This document shows, one piece after another, positions 40,905 through 51,563 of a stretch of DNA of 64,000 bases. A program made the translations under genes and the position numbers. The first letter of the stretch is position 1. The number at the start of each line of letters is the position of its first letter. The notes below the pieces were generated by a model, which saw nothing but the letters and a program-made list of their open reading frames with translations, was not told the origin of the DNA and did not search any database. The DNA lies in contig JAISEK010000127.1 in NCBI GenBank assembly GCA_031264145.1, positions 37,516-101,515 of the forward strand, read 5' to 3'. The stretch comes from Deltaproteobacteria bacterium. GTDB taxonomy: Bacteria > Desulfobacterota > Desulfarculia > Adiutricales > Adiutricaceae.

Positions 40905-42822
40905 TCGTGCGCTCAAGTAAAAAATGGTGTTTAAAGTTAATATTTTCGGTTTTTCCTTCTTTAATAAAGCAGCAAGCGGCAACATTTCTCAAATCCTGGG
41001 CCACTGCCAAGGACACGAGGATTGGGTTTTTATACGGTTTGGCGTAGCCGATATCCATAATCTGTTTTATTCCATTTTTGGCAGCTGCCTCGGCAAGCGA
41101 AGCCTTCTCGACTACCTTGGTCTCGATAACGTAGATTTTTTCCTTGTGGTCCACGACCAGATCGCAGCGGCCCTTGCTGGAGTGGATCTCGGAGTAGGCT
41201 TTCAGGCCAGCCCCCAAAAGAAAGGAGTGGAGAATCGCCCGATAGAAGCTCTCGCTAAGCTTTAAAATTATTTCGTTCGCCAGGCCGCTCTTTTCTATAA
41301 GCGAATTCATGATTGAATATGCTTCCTCAAATTTATTTTTGTCGAATGCCTCCGACATTTTGTAAATTTCCTTTACTATGGCGGCTTTTCCCCATGCGGG
41401 TTCCATAAGGCGCTTGACCTCTGCCTGCTTGTCCCTGGGAATGGCCATGTACATGGAAAGGCACTTGGCCGCCGCATGATCGTCATAGGCGATTGTGGAG
41501 TAGAGAACCACTATGTCATCCACTATGGCCGGAATATCTCCGTCTTTGACGTGCTGTTCCAGCTCGATTGCGGCTTTGCCCGCCTCGACGATGGATGGGA
41601 ATAAATTATCCATGTACAGTCGCGACATGGATGACAAGACTTCAAAGTTGGGGTAGTCCAGCCTGAAGGAAGACTCGGCGTCTTTGCGAAGCGTGAGATA
41701 GCCTGCCTGGTAAAGGAATCCTTCTGGCGGGACAGCGTCAATTTCCCCTGGGAAACGGATAAAATCCATGTTCACCTGGCAATTCTCAAACTGCTGCGCA
41801 GTGAGCCCTTTGTCTTTCAGCATTTTTCGGATCAGCGTGTTGGATCCGGATTCCATCCAGTAATTATTGAATTTCATATTGACAAAGAAATTCATCGTGG
41901 AGAAAGGGTTGTAGAGCTTGGTTTCCCCGTCAAATGAAAAACCATCATAGTAAGCCTTAATCTTATCCAACAGCTCTGTTTCTTTAAGGCAAAGCCTGTC
42001 AGCCGTCCTCTTGATGAAAGGCTTGAAATTTAGTTCCAGTTCCTCATGGGTGAAGCCAATAAAGGAGGCAAACTCAGGTAAGAGGGAAATATCAGTTAGA
42101 TTATTCAGGGTAGAAAAAACGCCCATGCGGGAAAATTTTGTGACACCGGTTATAAAAACGAAGTCTAGATACTCATCGGCAGATTTGACCTTGCTGTAAA
42201 AATTAGACATAATTGAGCGAGTATCTTCAATTAAATTTTTGATTTTAGATAATACTGGATCCTGTATAGTTTTTATGACCGGCGCATCGTACTCATCTAT
42301 CAAAAGGACGACCTTTTGGGAATAACTTGCTTGTATATCCTCTATCAGGCTTAAAAAAATATCAGCGGAATCGCCTTCCTGTAAAGAAACATTGTGGCGC
42401 TTGGCACTCTTTTTAAGTTCTTTAATTATTTTTGCTTCTAGCTTTTCTTTGCTTACTGCCCAACTGGGGGCGCTCATGTCCAGGCGAATGACAGGCTTTG
42501 AGGCGAAGCCAGGAGAATTCATGTATTCCTGGATGGCCAACCCCTCAAAAAGTTTTTTTTCGCCCGAGTAGAAGGAATCCAGGGTGGAGACGGTCAGCGA
42601 TTTTCCAAAACGCCTGGGTCTGGAGAGGAAGATGACCTCGCCATATTTCTTTAGTTCAGGGAGATACTGGGTCTTATCCACATATGCTTTCCCATCGTCT
42701 CTGATTTTTTTGAAAATGCTCGTGCCTACAGGCAAAAGAGGAAGATCATTTTCCACCGAAGCCTCCTCTGGGCTGAGGCAAATCATGAACGGCTCAGCCA
42801 GAAAAAGTAGTATTAAGTTCAA
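40894..42822 (-). CDS. AAA-ATPase-like / PD-(D/E)XK nuclease superfamily protein (DUF1703 type), divergent
   Basis: YVDKTQYLPELKKYGEVIFLSRPRRFGKSLTVSTLDSFYSGEKKLFEGL, VVLLIDEYDAPVI, GRCDLVVDHKEKIYVIETKVV; start may be about 42786. Confidence 0.92.
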   Translation of the reverse strand: MNLILLFLAEPFMICLSPEEASVENDLPLLPVGTSIFKKIRDDGKAYVDKTQYLPELKKYGEVIFLSRPRRFGKSLTVSTLDSFYSGEKKLFEGLAIQEYMNSPGFASKPVIRLDMSAPSWAVSKEKLEAKIIKELKKSAKRHNVSLQEGDSADIFLSLIEDIQASYSQKVVLLIDEYDAPVIKTIQDPVLSKIKNLIEDTRSIMSNFYSKVKSADEYLDFVFITGVTKFSRMGVFSTLNNLTDISLLPEFASFIGFTHEELELNFKPFIKRTADRLCLKETELLDKIKAYYDGFSFDGETKLYNPFSTMNFFVNMKFNNYWMESGSNTLIRKMLKDKGLTAQQFENCQVNMDFIRFPGEIDAVPPEGFLYQAGYLTLRKDAESSFRLDYPNFEVLSSMSRLYMDNLFPSIVEAGKAAIELEQHVKDGDIPAIVDDIVVLYSTIAYDDHAAAKCLSMYMAIPRDKQAEVKRLMEPAWGKAAIVKEIYKMSEAFDKNKFEEAYSIMNSLIEKSGLANEIILKLSESFYRAILHSFLLGAGLKAYSEIHSSKGRCDLVVDHKEKIYVIETKVVEKASLAEAAAKNGIKQIMDIGYAKPYKNPILVSLAVAQDLRNVAACCFIKEGKTENINFKHHFLLERTTAS

Positions 42823-43300
42823 GTATAAAATAAATATGTGACTAAGTTCAATGCTGGCAATGTGTTCTGCCAGGACAAATGCACCCAGATTTCGACCTGT
42901 GCAAGTGGTTGCCTGAGGCCTTTAGGGAGCTTTAGCCAGAACAGGAACTGGCTTCACCCTATAACGAACAAACAGTCCAGAATAAGTATGTCAATTTCAT
43001 AACATAACGTGAATTGAATAAGTGGAGCTTTGGTAATTATATGCAATATTATAGTCTTTACAATGGCATAGTTACGAATAATTTAGTTTATCATTTTTAT
43101 TAATTAAATATTTAATATAAAATAAATTATAAATATAAAATAAATTATAGATAATACTACTATAATTATTAACTAATATATGATAAATAATCAACACGAT
43201 GGCGTATGAATGATGCTTGTCATGTTCCTGGTGGCAACAGGGTCATGCTGGGGATAGACGAGAGCATGACCCTGTGCCCTCTTTTTTCATACCCCCTTGG

Positions 43301-43434
43301 CAATGTCAACAACTTAAAGCTATTATAGCCCACAGCACGCAATTCCCATGTCTCGGTTCCCTGCTTAACATCTTGAATTGACAGGAATTTTGAAAATGCC
43401 TGAAGTCAGCGGATCTCTTAAGTTGTTGACATTG
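43301..43434. mobile_element. 134-bp MITE-like element with perfect 17-bp TIRs and 10-bp flanking direct repeats
   Basis: CAATGTCAACAACTTAA / TTAAGTTGTTGACATTG; ACCCCCTTGG at 43291-43300 and 43435-43444. Confidence 0.8.
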
Positions 43435-44407
43435 ACCCCCTTGGTGATGCCAGCCACTTGCAACATTGAAGAGTTTTTCAAAAATGCCGGTATAGATATT
43501 ATGTGATATTTAATTAATATACCTCCGTATTCTATTATTTAGTAAGTTTTAAAAAATATTTATAAATAAATTAGATAAAAATAATTATTATAGCAGTCTA
43601 AATAGTAATTATTATTATTGATATAATTTATCTATATTATGGCTAAACAACATAAATTATTGTTAAATATAATACGTACTTAAATAAAATTATATTTTAT
43701 GAGTAAAATTATTATTTATAAAAGTAGGCAAATTATTGCCGTTTCCATTTTGGTCAAAAGCCATGGGGGCAGGGCTGGATTGGAAGACCGGCGTGAGGTG
43801 AAGCCGGTCAATTTGAGAGGTCGGGACTCCCCCAGACCAGCAGTCCTCCGCCCTAGGCTTTGATGGTGAGGATGTCAATCATTGCCCTTTTGTGGGATAA
43901 TGGCCCCAGTCCTTTGGCCTTTTGGTCTTGGGGAAGGGTGGCCGGGGTTGGCTGTCTTGGCCGAGGGAGGGTGTCTTGCCCGATGGCCGGATGCGCCGGC
44001 TACCCATGCCTGGAGTCAAAAGAGGCAATGGCCCGCTGTCCAGGGGAAGCCGGATCAGAGCCGCCGCGTTAGGGGGCCAACGACAGGATGTCTTCTTTTG
44101 GTCCTGCCCTCCAGAAGCCTCGGCCGGTGGCAGACAAGAAACTGGCCGTGACCTGGCCATGGATGGCAACACCACTTCGAGGAGTCGTAACGTGGCCGCT
44201 AAAAATCATGTTACCTCCAAAAGAACCAAGGCTGACATGTATTATCAAGACTTAATTTTGCAAGGATTCCCAATGGCCATCTCTCAGCGGTTTGATCGGC
44301 CCCAATCAGAGCCGTAGGGTTGCCGCCAATCCGGCCCTCTTCCCGACAAAGGCGAGAGGGCCATTCCTCCCCTGGCCCAAGGAAGGGGTTTTCCGGCGAG
44401 GAGAAGC

Positions 44408-45886
44408 ATGACTGGAGAAAAAGGCCGCGGGGTGCCTTGGCCCTCGCGGGCTGCCTGGCTGGGAGGCCTTTGGGCCTTGTCCCTTTCCTGCGCCTCGGTT
44501 TTCCTAGCCGGTCCCCTGGCCTGGGCCCTGGAAGGTGATCAGGGTGGGCCGGGCCAGCCTGGCCGGCTGTCCCTTTGGTGGGCGGCCCTGGACCCCCTCG
44601 GGCGGTCCTGTCTCGTCGCCGGGGCCATCATGGTCCTCGTCCTGGCGGTGGCCCTGGTCTCGGCCCTGGTCTTCCGCGGGCGGGCCCAGGCCCTGGGGAG
44701 GGCGGGGGCGGACGCGCCGGTGGCCAGGGCGGGATCGCCGGGGGGCGGCCTGGGCGGCGTCCCAGACCCGCCCAGGGGGATTTTCCCAAGCCAGTGGCTG
44801 GCCGGCGCGGACGAGGGGAAACTGGGGCCGCTTCTGGCCAAGGCCAGGGACGAGGCGGCCAGGGCCTTCTTTGACGGCCTGGGCCCCCTGGACGATGGGG
44901 CCGGGCGTCCGCCCGATCCGGGGGCGATCGAGGCGGCCGCGGGCAAGATGGCCTTCTCCCTAAGACAGTCCCTGGCCTCCCCAGGGGTCCTGGGGGCCCT
45001 CTCAGGGGGAGGCGGGCTCGGGCGTAAGGAGACGGCCCTCCTGATCCTCCATCTGGGCCGGCTCCTGCCCCCGGTCAAGGCGCCCCGGCCGGAGGCCCAG
45101 CCAGGGGAGATAAGGCCCCTGGCCGTGGCCCTGGTGGCCCTGGCCGGGTCAGCGGTCTGCTCGCTGGCCGGCGGGACGGTGAGATTCCTGGGCCTGCCCG
45201 CGGAGACCGGCCATTTCGTCGGCTCGGCCCTGGGGGCTGGCCTGGGGGCCCTGGTGGCCATGTTTTTGTCCCAAAACGAGCGCTGCCGCCGCTGGCTCAT
45301 GGCCGCCGTGGGTGGGCTGGCCTTCCTGGACGCCTTGTCCGCCATCGTCGGGGGGGCCCTTTTGCCTGGCTTCCTTTCCTCTGGCCGGGGGTCGCTGGCC
45401 AAGCGGCTTCTATTCTACCTTGGGGCCATGCTGGTCCTGGCCCTGGTCAAGGGCGGGAAGGGCTTCGACCGGGAGCGCCTGCGGAGGGACGTCGAGGAAC
45501 GGGCCGGCGACTATCTGAGGGACAGCCTCCCCCTCTTGGCCGTCCTGATGTTTCGTGTCGGCGGCGAGGGCCAGGGGCCGGCCCTCGGGACCCAGCCTGG
45601 GGAGGCCCTGGCCGCTGACGTGGCCGCGCTGGTCCGCCGCCTGAGGGGCCGCGGGTGGGCCGGGGACGATCCGGTCATGGACGAGCTGGCCCGGAGGCTG
45701 GCCAGGGACGGCTACGACACGGAGCCCCGGGCCGGCGTCCGGCGGAGGCTGGCCTGGGAGGATGGCCTGGGAAACCTTTACGAGACCTTTGGCCTGATTG
45801 GTAAGGACCAGATGGTCGTCATAGAGGAGGAACCTGTCCTGAGGGAAGGCAAGGTGGTCCAGAAGGGCCTGGCCGTGCCGGAATAG
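44408..45886 (+). CDS. Membrane protein with GrpE-like C-terminal domain
   Basis: Several TM segments; C-terminus LGNLYETFGLIGKDQMVVIEEEPVLREGKVVQKGLAVPE; directly upstream of the Hsp70-like gene. Confidence 0.6.
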   Translation: MTGEKGRGVPWPSRAAWLGGLWALSLSCASVFLAGPLAWALEGDQGGPGQPGRLSLWWAALDPLGRSCLVAGAIMVLVLAVALVSALVFRGRAQALGRAGADAPVARAGSPGGGLGGVPDPPRGIFPSQWLAGADEGKLGPLLAKARDEAARAFFDGLGPLDDGAGRPPDPGAIEAAAGKMAFSLRQSLASPGVLGALSGGGGLGRKETALLILHLGRLLPPVKAPRPEAQPGEIRPLAVALVALAGSAVCSLAGGTVRFLGLPAETGHFVGSALGAGLGALVAMFLSQNERCRRWLMAAVGGLAFLDALSAIVGGALLPGFLSSGRGSLAKRLLFYLGAMLVLALVKGGKGFDRERLRRDVEERAGDYLRDSLPLLAVLMFRVGGEGQGPALGTQPGEALAADVAALVRRLRGRGWAGDDPVMDELARRLARDGYDTEPRAGVRRRLAWEDGLGNLYETFGLIGKDQMVVIEEEPVLREGKVVQKGLAVPE

Positions 45887-45920
45887 GGCAATCGCGGCCA
45901 GGGCCCGCCGGCCCGGGGCC

Positions 45921-47942
45921 ATGGGAATGACGCTTCAGGGGGCGGGCATGGCAGGCAAGACCAGGGCAAACGTGATAGGCATCGACTTCGGGACCAGCAA
46001 CACCTATCTGACCATTTGCCCCTATGGGACGAAAAACAAGTTTCCACTCCACATCGGTGGCCGCTCCCCGGCCATAGACACGGCCATCCTGTATGCGGAC
46101 GATCCTGGCCCCGACCCGGGCCTCTTCCCCCTGGTTGGCGAGCGGGCCACGGCCACCTTCGGCCAGGCCGACCTGGAGACCAGGGCCCGCAGGGGTTACC
46201 GCTACCACGCCAACTTCAAGCCGGAGATCGTCGGGCACGAGGTGGCCAGGAAGTGCGCGGCCGATTTCCTCGGGGCCATAAGGCGCGAGGCCCAGATTGT
46301 CGGCGTCGGGCTGGACCAAGGGGAGGGCTCGGTCATAATTGGCGCCCCCAGCGAGGCGGGCCCCGCATTCAGGGAGACGCTCAGGGCCGTGGTGGGCGAG
46401 GCCGGCCTGGGGGCGGCGGAGGTGGTCGACGAGCCCAAGGGGGTCCTCCTGACGGATCTGGGTTACAACCGCTTCCCGCTGGGCGACATCCTAGATGGCT
46501 ACCTGGTGGTGGACTTTGGCGGCGGGACCTGCGACTTCGCCCTTATGAGCCGCGGCGAGGTCGTGGCCAGCTGGGGCGACATGGAGCTGGGCGGCCGGCT
46601 TTTCGACGACCTCTTCTTCCAGTGGTTCCTGGAGCAGAATCCAGGGGCGGAGGAGGCCCTGGCCAGGGAGCGCCGCGAGTTCTATGTCTGGTCCTACTGC
46701 TGCCGGCGCCTCAAGGAGGATTTCTCCGAGACCGTGGCCAGGGACAGAAGGGGCCGGGTGACGGCCGAGGTCGGGCGCTTCGGCGTGGTCAGGGAACTGG
46801 ACCTGGAGACGTTCCTGGCCAGGGCCTCCGCCTACACCCCCTCCGAGGCCTTCGCCAGTTTCGGCCGGACCATGGGGGTCCGGCTGTCCCCGCGCCTTCT
46901 TGGGGGCGGGATTGATCTCATCGCCTGGTTCAGGGACCTGCTCCTGGGCGGCCTGGGGGCTTCCCGGGTCAGGGCGGTCTCGCTCTCCGGGGGGAGCTCC
47001 AGGTGGTTCTTCGTCATGGACCTGTGCCTTTCCGCCCTTGGGCTGCGGCCGGGGAGGATCCTGGGCAGCCCCAATCCCTTCGGGGCCATCTCCGAGGGCC
47101 TGGCGATCCTTCCGGCGGTCAAGATGGAGCTGGAGGCGGCGAAGGAAAAAATGTTGGCCGACAAGGAGGGCTTCATCGTTTCCGAGCTGATGCCCCTGGT
47201 CGAGGAAAACCTGGGAGGTTCCGCCGAGTGCCTGGCCGGCCGGATAACGGCCGAGCTCTTTGACGGCCAGATCGTGCCCCTGTTAAGGCGGGCTGGCGAC
47301 GAGGGCCTAAGGATAGCCGACGTCGAGGCCGGCATCCAGGGATGCGTGGACCAATACCGGGAGCGGCTGGAGGAACTGGCCGACGAGGAGATAGGCTCGG
47401 GCATCCTGGCAACCAGGACCATCCTCCAGGACAAGGTGCAGGCCTGGCTTGACTCCTATGGCCTCAGGCTCGAGGGGAGGCTGCCAGCGGGCGCCGGGCC
47501 GTCCGGCCTGGTCGAGATTGGGCGGCCCACGATCGGCGACCAGCTGTCCAGGCCCCTGGTCACGGTCTCCGCCGGCCTGGTGGCCACCTGGACTGGCCTC
47601 ATCCTCGCCTCCCTGTGCGGGGGCGGCGGGGTGGCCCTGCTGGCCGCCGGGCCCCTTGGTCTCGTCCTGGGGGGGCTGGGCGGATTTGGCCTTGGCCATC
47701 TCGGCTTGAGGCCATGGCGGGGGCGGATCGAGCGGATGGCCAAGGACGTCAGGTTGCCGGCCGCAATAGCCAGGGCCATCGTCTCCGAGAAGAACGTCCG
47801 GAGAGCCAGGGAGGGGTTCAGGAGCGATCTCGTCGCCAAGGTCAACGAAGCCTACGGGGGCATCTCTGGGAAGCTCCCGGCCGAGCTTGACGCCGTGATC
47901 GCGGGGGAGATCAACCAGTTGGGCATAATCAATGTGTTCTAG
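45921..47942 (+). CDS. Hsp70-family ATPase with C-terminal hydrophobic hairpin and helical tail
   Basis: VIGIDFGTSNTYLTI, YLVVDFGGGTCDFALMSRG, VSLSGGSSRWFFVMDL, NPFGAISEGLAI; hydrophobic GLVATWTGLILASLCGGGGVALLAAGPLGLVLGGLGGFGLG. Confidence 0.88.
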   Translation: MGMTLQGAGMAGKTRANVIGIDFGTSNTYLTICPYGTKNKFPLHIGGRSPAIDTAILYADDPGPDPGLFPLVGERATATFGQADLETRARRGYRYHANFKPEIVGHEVARKCAADFLGAIRREAQIVGVGLDQGEGSVIIGAPSEAGPAFRETLRAVVGEAGLGAAEVVDEPKGVLLTDLGYNRFPLGDILDGYLVVDFGGGTCDFALMSRGEVVASWGDMELGGRLFDDLFFQWFLEQNPGAEEALARERREFYVWSYCCRRLKEDFSETVARDRRGRVTAEVGRFGVVRELDLETFLARASAYTPSEAFASFGRTMGVRLSPRLLGGGIDLIAWFRDLLLGGLGASRVRAVSLSGGSSRWFFVMDLCLSALGLRPGRILGSPNPFGAISEGLAILPAVKMELEAAKEKMLADKEGFIVSELMPLVEENLGGSAECLAGRITAELFDGQIVPLLRRAGDEGLRIADVEAGIQGCVDQYRERLEELADEEIGSGILATRTILQDKVQAWLDSYGLRLEGRLPAGAGPSGLVEIGRPTIGDQLSRPLVTVSAGLVATWTGLILASLCGGGGVALLAAGPLGLVLGGLGGFGLGHLGLRPWRGRIERMAKDVRLPAAIARAIVSEKNVRRAREGFRSDLVAKVNEAYGGISGKLPAELDAVIAGEINQLGIINVF

Positions 47943-48497
47943 GCCCCCAGGGTACGGCCGGTAGACGCCGCCGGTCAGCCCACGGGCCTGTGCCGGCACG
48001 GTAGAAATCTGCCATGTCATGCTGCCATTTCTCCATGTCGGTCGCTGACGAAGTTGCAAACCATTTTGTCCATCATCATAGCGATTTCTATTTTCCCGCT
48101 TATTTGGGCACTGGCGTCAGGGGTGGTTTTCGTGGCCGTTGTCTTGTTCTTGTTTTTATGTCAAAAATTGGCATAATTTTGCTATAATATTTGTGATATA
48201 AGTCTCATATATGTTTATATATAATATATAAAAGATCTATAAAAATAAGAAGATAGCAAATAATAAAAATATTATTTATGTGTGATTCAAAAACTTTCTG
48301 CTGATATAATATGTGTTTTTGATATATTGGTCTGTGATCTTAAAATCAATGGTCCAGAACGAACTAACTGGCCAAATTATTTGTCATTAAAAGGCAAGCA
48401 CAAGACATGCGCCATTGTTATTTGAACACGACCCAGACCACCTATATCGTGGCCTGGGTCGTGGCCGATGGGCCATGCGGTCATCGGGGGTACGTTA

Positions 48498-48886
48498 TGT
48501 CGGCACGCATGAAAAAAGTGATTGACGGGGAATCGGTTGAACTATCGTTTCCGTTATCGTGTCGGCTCATGGATACAGGCGACTTGAGGAAGCCTTGAGA
48601 GGAGTTTTGGCTCTAGCCGGCCATGAGATCAGGCCAGCCAACGATGAGGGCGAGGAGCTTTTCTACGCCGAAGAAGTTTTCCCCACCTCCCACATCCCGT
48701 GATCCGTCTGCGCGGCCTCAGAGGGCGAGCGGGATTGAGCCAGAGGTCCATGGCTGAGCGACTTGGCATACGGCAGCATCACATATCTGAAATGGAGAAG
48801 GGGCTCGGGCTATTTCCGTTGAGATGGCCAGGAAAATTGGCAGGACTCTTGATATCTCATATGAAGTTTTTTTATAAATGGGTCTG
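48498..48886 (+). pseudogene. XRE-type helix-turn-helix regulator/antitoxin remnant
   Basis: MKKVIDGESVELSFPLS..., EALRG...DEGEELFYAEEVFPTSH, VIRLRGLRGRAGLSQRSMAERLGIRQHHISEMEKG, then frame change and ISVEMARKIGRTLDISYEVF. Confidence 0.65.
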
Positions 48887-49002
48887 AACTGGCTGCGGCT
48901 AAGTTCTTGCACCCATGACCCGAATGGGTTGCCAAATTTGTCAGCAATAGGTACTGCGTTTGCAGCGTGACTTGGCCTATATTTTGGGTATTGGGTATAT
49001 AA

Positions 49003-49052
49003 GGAAAGCCGGCGACCGAGGCCCTGTGGGGGGCTTCGGCCGCCGGCTTTCC
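49003..49052 (-). terminator. Strong hairpin downstream of the RRM gene
   Basis: GGAAAGCCGGCG ... CGCCGGCTTTCC. Confidence 0.6.
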
Positions 49053-49106
49053 TGGAATTATGGGGCTATCTCGCCTTGGGGTCCGGCTGGACGGTGTTCA
49101 GTTCCG

Positions 49107-49400
49107 TTACTCGCGGCGGAAGGAGCCACCCGAGGAAGGGCCGCGGTTGCCTCGATCCTCGCGGCCGCGGGCCTCGTTGACCCTCAGGCTGCGTCCGCCG
49201 AGATCGCTGCCGTTAAGGGCCTCGATGGCGGCCAGGGCCTGTTCCGGATCCATCTCGACGAAGCCAAAGCCGCGGGGACGGCCAGTCTCCCTGTCGCTGA
49301 TCAGGTTGACGGAATGGACGGTGCCGAAACGGCTGAAGAGGTCGCTGATCTCGGCCGGGGTGGAGCTGAAAGGCAAATTCCCAACATAAATCGTTTTCAT
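49107..49400 (-). CDS. RRM-type RNA-binding protein
   Basis: MKTIYVGNLPFSSTPAEISDLFSRFGTVHSVNLISDRETGRPRGFGFVEM. Confidence 0.95.
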   Translation of the reverse strand: MKTIYVGNLPFSSTPAEISDLFSRFGTVHSVNLISDRETGRPRGFGFVEMDPEQALAAIEALNGSDLGGRSLRVNEARGREDRGNRGPSSGGSFRRE

Positions 49401-50801
49401 GAGTGAGTTTCTCCGTGAAGCGAACGCGCCCAGGACAGGGCGCATGAAATCAAACTGGCCCTGTCAGGTCGGACCAAAATCACCTATATGGAAAGACAAA
49501 ACCAGAACAGACTCCATTAATTCCGAACCATGGGATTCAGAGAAAGGGGCGGTCGGATGGAGTCGCCAAAATTTGTCGTGGGGGTAGAACAAAAACGGCG
49601 GCTGACTTATTTGATTTTGATTGGGAATAAACGTGTAGTTGTCCAACTAGGATGCCCCGGAATTGGTCAGCAGCTGGAAAATCCCGGGATGAAGCAGGCG
49701 GGATTACAACGCTTGAAACTGACTAGACTTCGACAGGTGAACCGTTAAACCAACATAATCAAAGGCTTATGCTGCCAAGTTACTTCAATTGCAAAAATGG
49801 GCGGGACCCATTTCCGCAATCACGTTGGAACTCTATCACAAGGCCGACGGTAATATCAAGAAAAAAAAGCAAGTTTGGGTTAATTTTCTTGGGCCTATCT
49901 AGGGTTAAGCCATCCTTCCAGTTTATTTGGTTCAAAAAAAGGATATGGAAGCCAGGTTTTTGCAATAAAGAATTTTAGCCAAAAATAAACCGATATCTTC
50001 CAATGTGGGAGATAGCAACGTTTGAAAAAATAATATTTACTGGTAATGGTGTTGTTGTAATAGTGATATAGATAATTATTTAATAACTACATAACAATAT
50101 AAAATGCGACTTAAATAAGAATACTTATAGATCTGTCATGCAGTTACTGGCACCAGTTTGTCTGTGGAACAGCTGCCCCATCGACATCCCAGCCCGCCCA
50201 TGGCCGGTTGGAACCATGGCGCCGGAGACGTTGGCGCCGCTGGACTCCCCGGCGGGTTCCCGCCTCATCTGCGGAGCCGAGCCCGATCCTCCTGGTTCCA
50301 GGTCTGCCCAGGGATATAGTCGCCGCGAAAAATCCGTCCATGGCAGTCGTCTGGCAATTTGTTGGCCCGATGGCCACAGATGGCTGTGATTTTAATGAGA
50401 ATCTGGAAAAATGGCGTTGTCCTGCCTGGCCGCCGATACCCCAATGATGCGCGGCAGGGTCGGGGTCACCCCCAGGGCCGCATTCAGGGCGTCCAAATCT
50501 GGTTTCGCGATTTCCAGCCTGCCCTGTGGCCGCGGGCAAGGCGTTTTGGGCTGGCGGCGGGGCATTGGCCGGCGGCCGACTCTATCGGCCACCCTGGCCC
50601 TGGAGCGCCTTGGCGCTTTTCTCCCGGGCCCCCAGGAGCCACGCCGACCGCGGGACGCGAGGCTGGCCATGGGATCCTGCGCAGTGGCGATGGCGAGGTT
50701 TTTGACGATGCCGGTGGCGTCCCGTTGGGAAAGACCGGGGAGGCCCCCCTGGCTATTTCGCCTGGGGCCGCGGCTTATATCTCCGACATGGAGCTCGCTT
50801 T

Positions 50802-51563
50802 TTAGCGGCACCTTTGGATAAAGTTCCTCAACAAGACCTGGGCGTGGTTAGTCCCCATCGGCTCCCGTCCCAGGCAGAGACCGGCCGGCCGGCCAGGCGG
50901 GGCCCTGTGGCCGGAGAGCTCGGCGATGAAGGCGTCCATGACCAGGGCGGAGAACTCGGGATGGAACTGGCAGGACAGCAGGCCAGGCCCGTAGTCCAGG
51001 ATCTGGTGGGCGTCGTGGCGGGAGGAGGCCAGGATCCTGGCCCGGGCCGGTGGCCTCAGGACGGTCTGGCTGTGGGCCAGGCGGGCCGGGAACCTGGCGG
51101 GGAGATCCTTCAGGAGGGGATGTCCCCCGGCTCCGGGGGCGAGGACTATCTGGTGGCAGCCCAGCTCCAGGCCCCCCGGATGGAAGCCGACCTGGCCGCC
51201 GAAGATCATGGCCATCAGGTGGTGGCCGTAGCAGACGCCCAGGATGGGCAGACCCCTGATAGCCGCCGCGCCGAGCCACCCCATGGCCCTTTGGGTCCAG
51301 GGGGGCAGGTCGGTGGCCATCCCCAGGGAGCCAGTGACGATGATCCCGGAGAAGTCCTCGGGCCTGGGGGCCGGCGGCCCCTCGACCGCGTTGACCACAA
51401 CCGCCTCCCCCGGGCACAGGTGGCCGGCCTCCAGGAACATGGCCCCGAACCCCTGGAAAAGGCCGGCCCTGGCGAAGGCGACTCCCCCGCATTCCAGGAT
51501 CAGGAGAGGGCGATCGCTTGCCGGGCGGCCAGGTTCCCCTCGATCCCTCGTCCCGCCGCTCAT
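50802..51563 (-). CDS. Class I glutamine amidotransferase (GMP synthase-like)
   Basis: FSGIIVTGSLGMATDLPPWTQ, LPILGVCYGHHLMAMIFGGQVGFHPGGLELG, LSCQFHPEF. Confidence 0.9.
   Translation of the reverse strand: MSGGTRDRGEPGRPASDRPLLILECGGVAFARAGLFQGFGAMFLEAGHLCPGEAVVVNAVEGPPAPRPEDFSGIIVTGSLGMATDLPPWTQRAMGWLGAAAIRGLPILGVCYGHHLMAMIFGGQVGFHPGGLELGCHQIVLAPGAGGHPLLKDLPARFPARLAHSQTVLRPPARARILASSRHDAHQILDYGPGLLSCQFHPEFSALVMDAFIAELSGHRAPPGRPAGLCLGREPMGTNHAQVLLRNFIQRCR

Noticed and set aside
50144-50821. Competing ORFs in the 50.1-50.8 kb region
   Set aside because: Overlap on both strands without recognisable domains; could be remnant DNA but not supportable as genes
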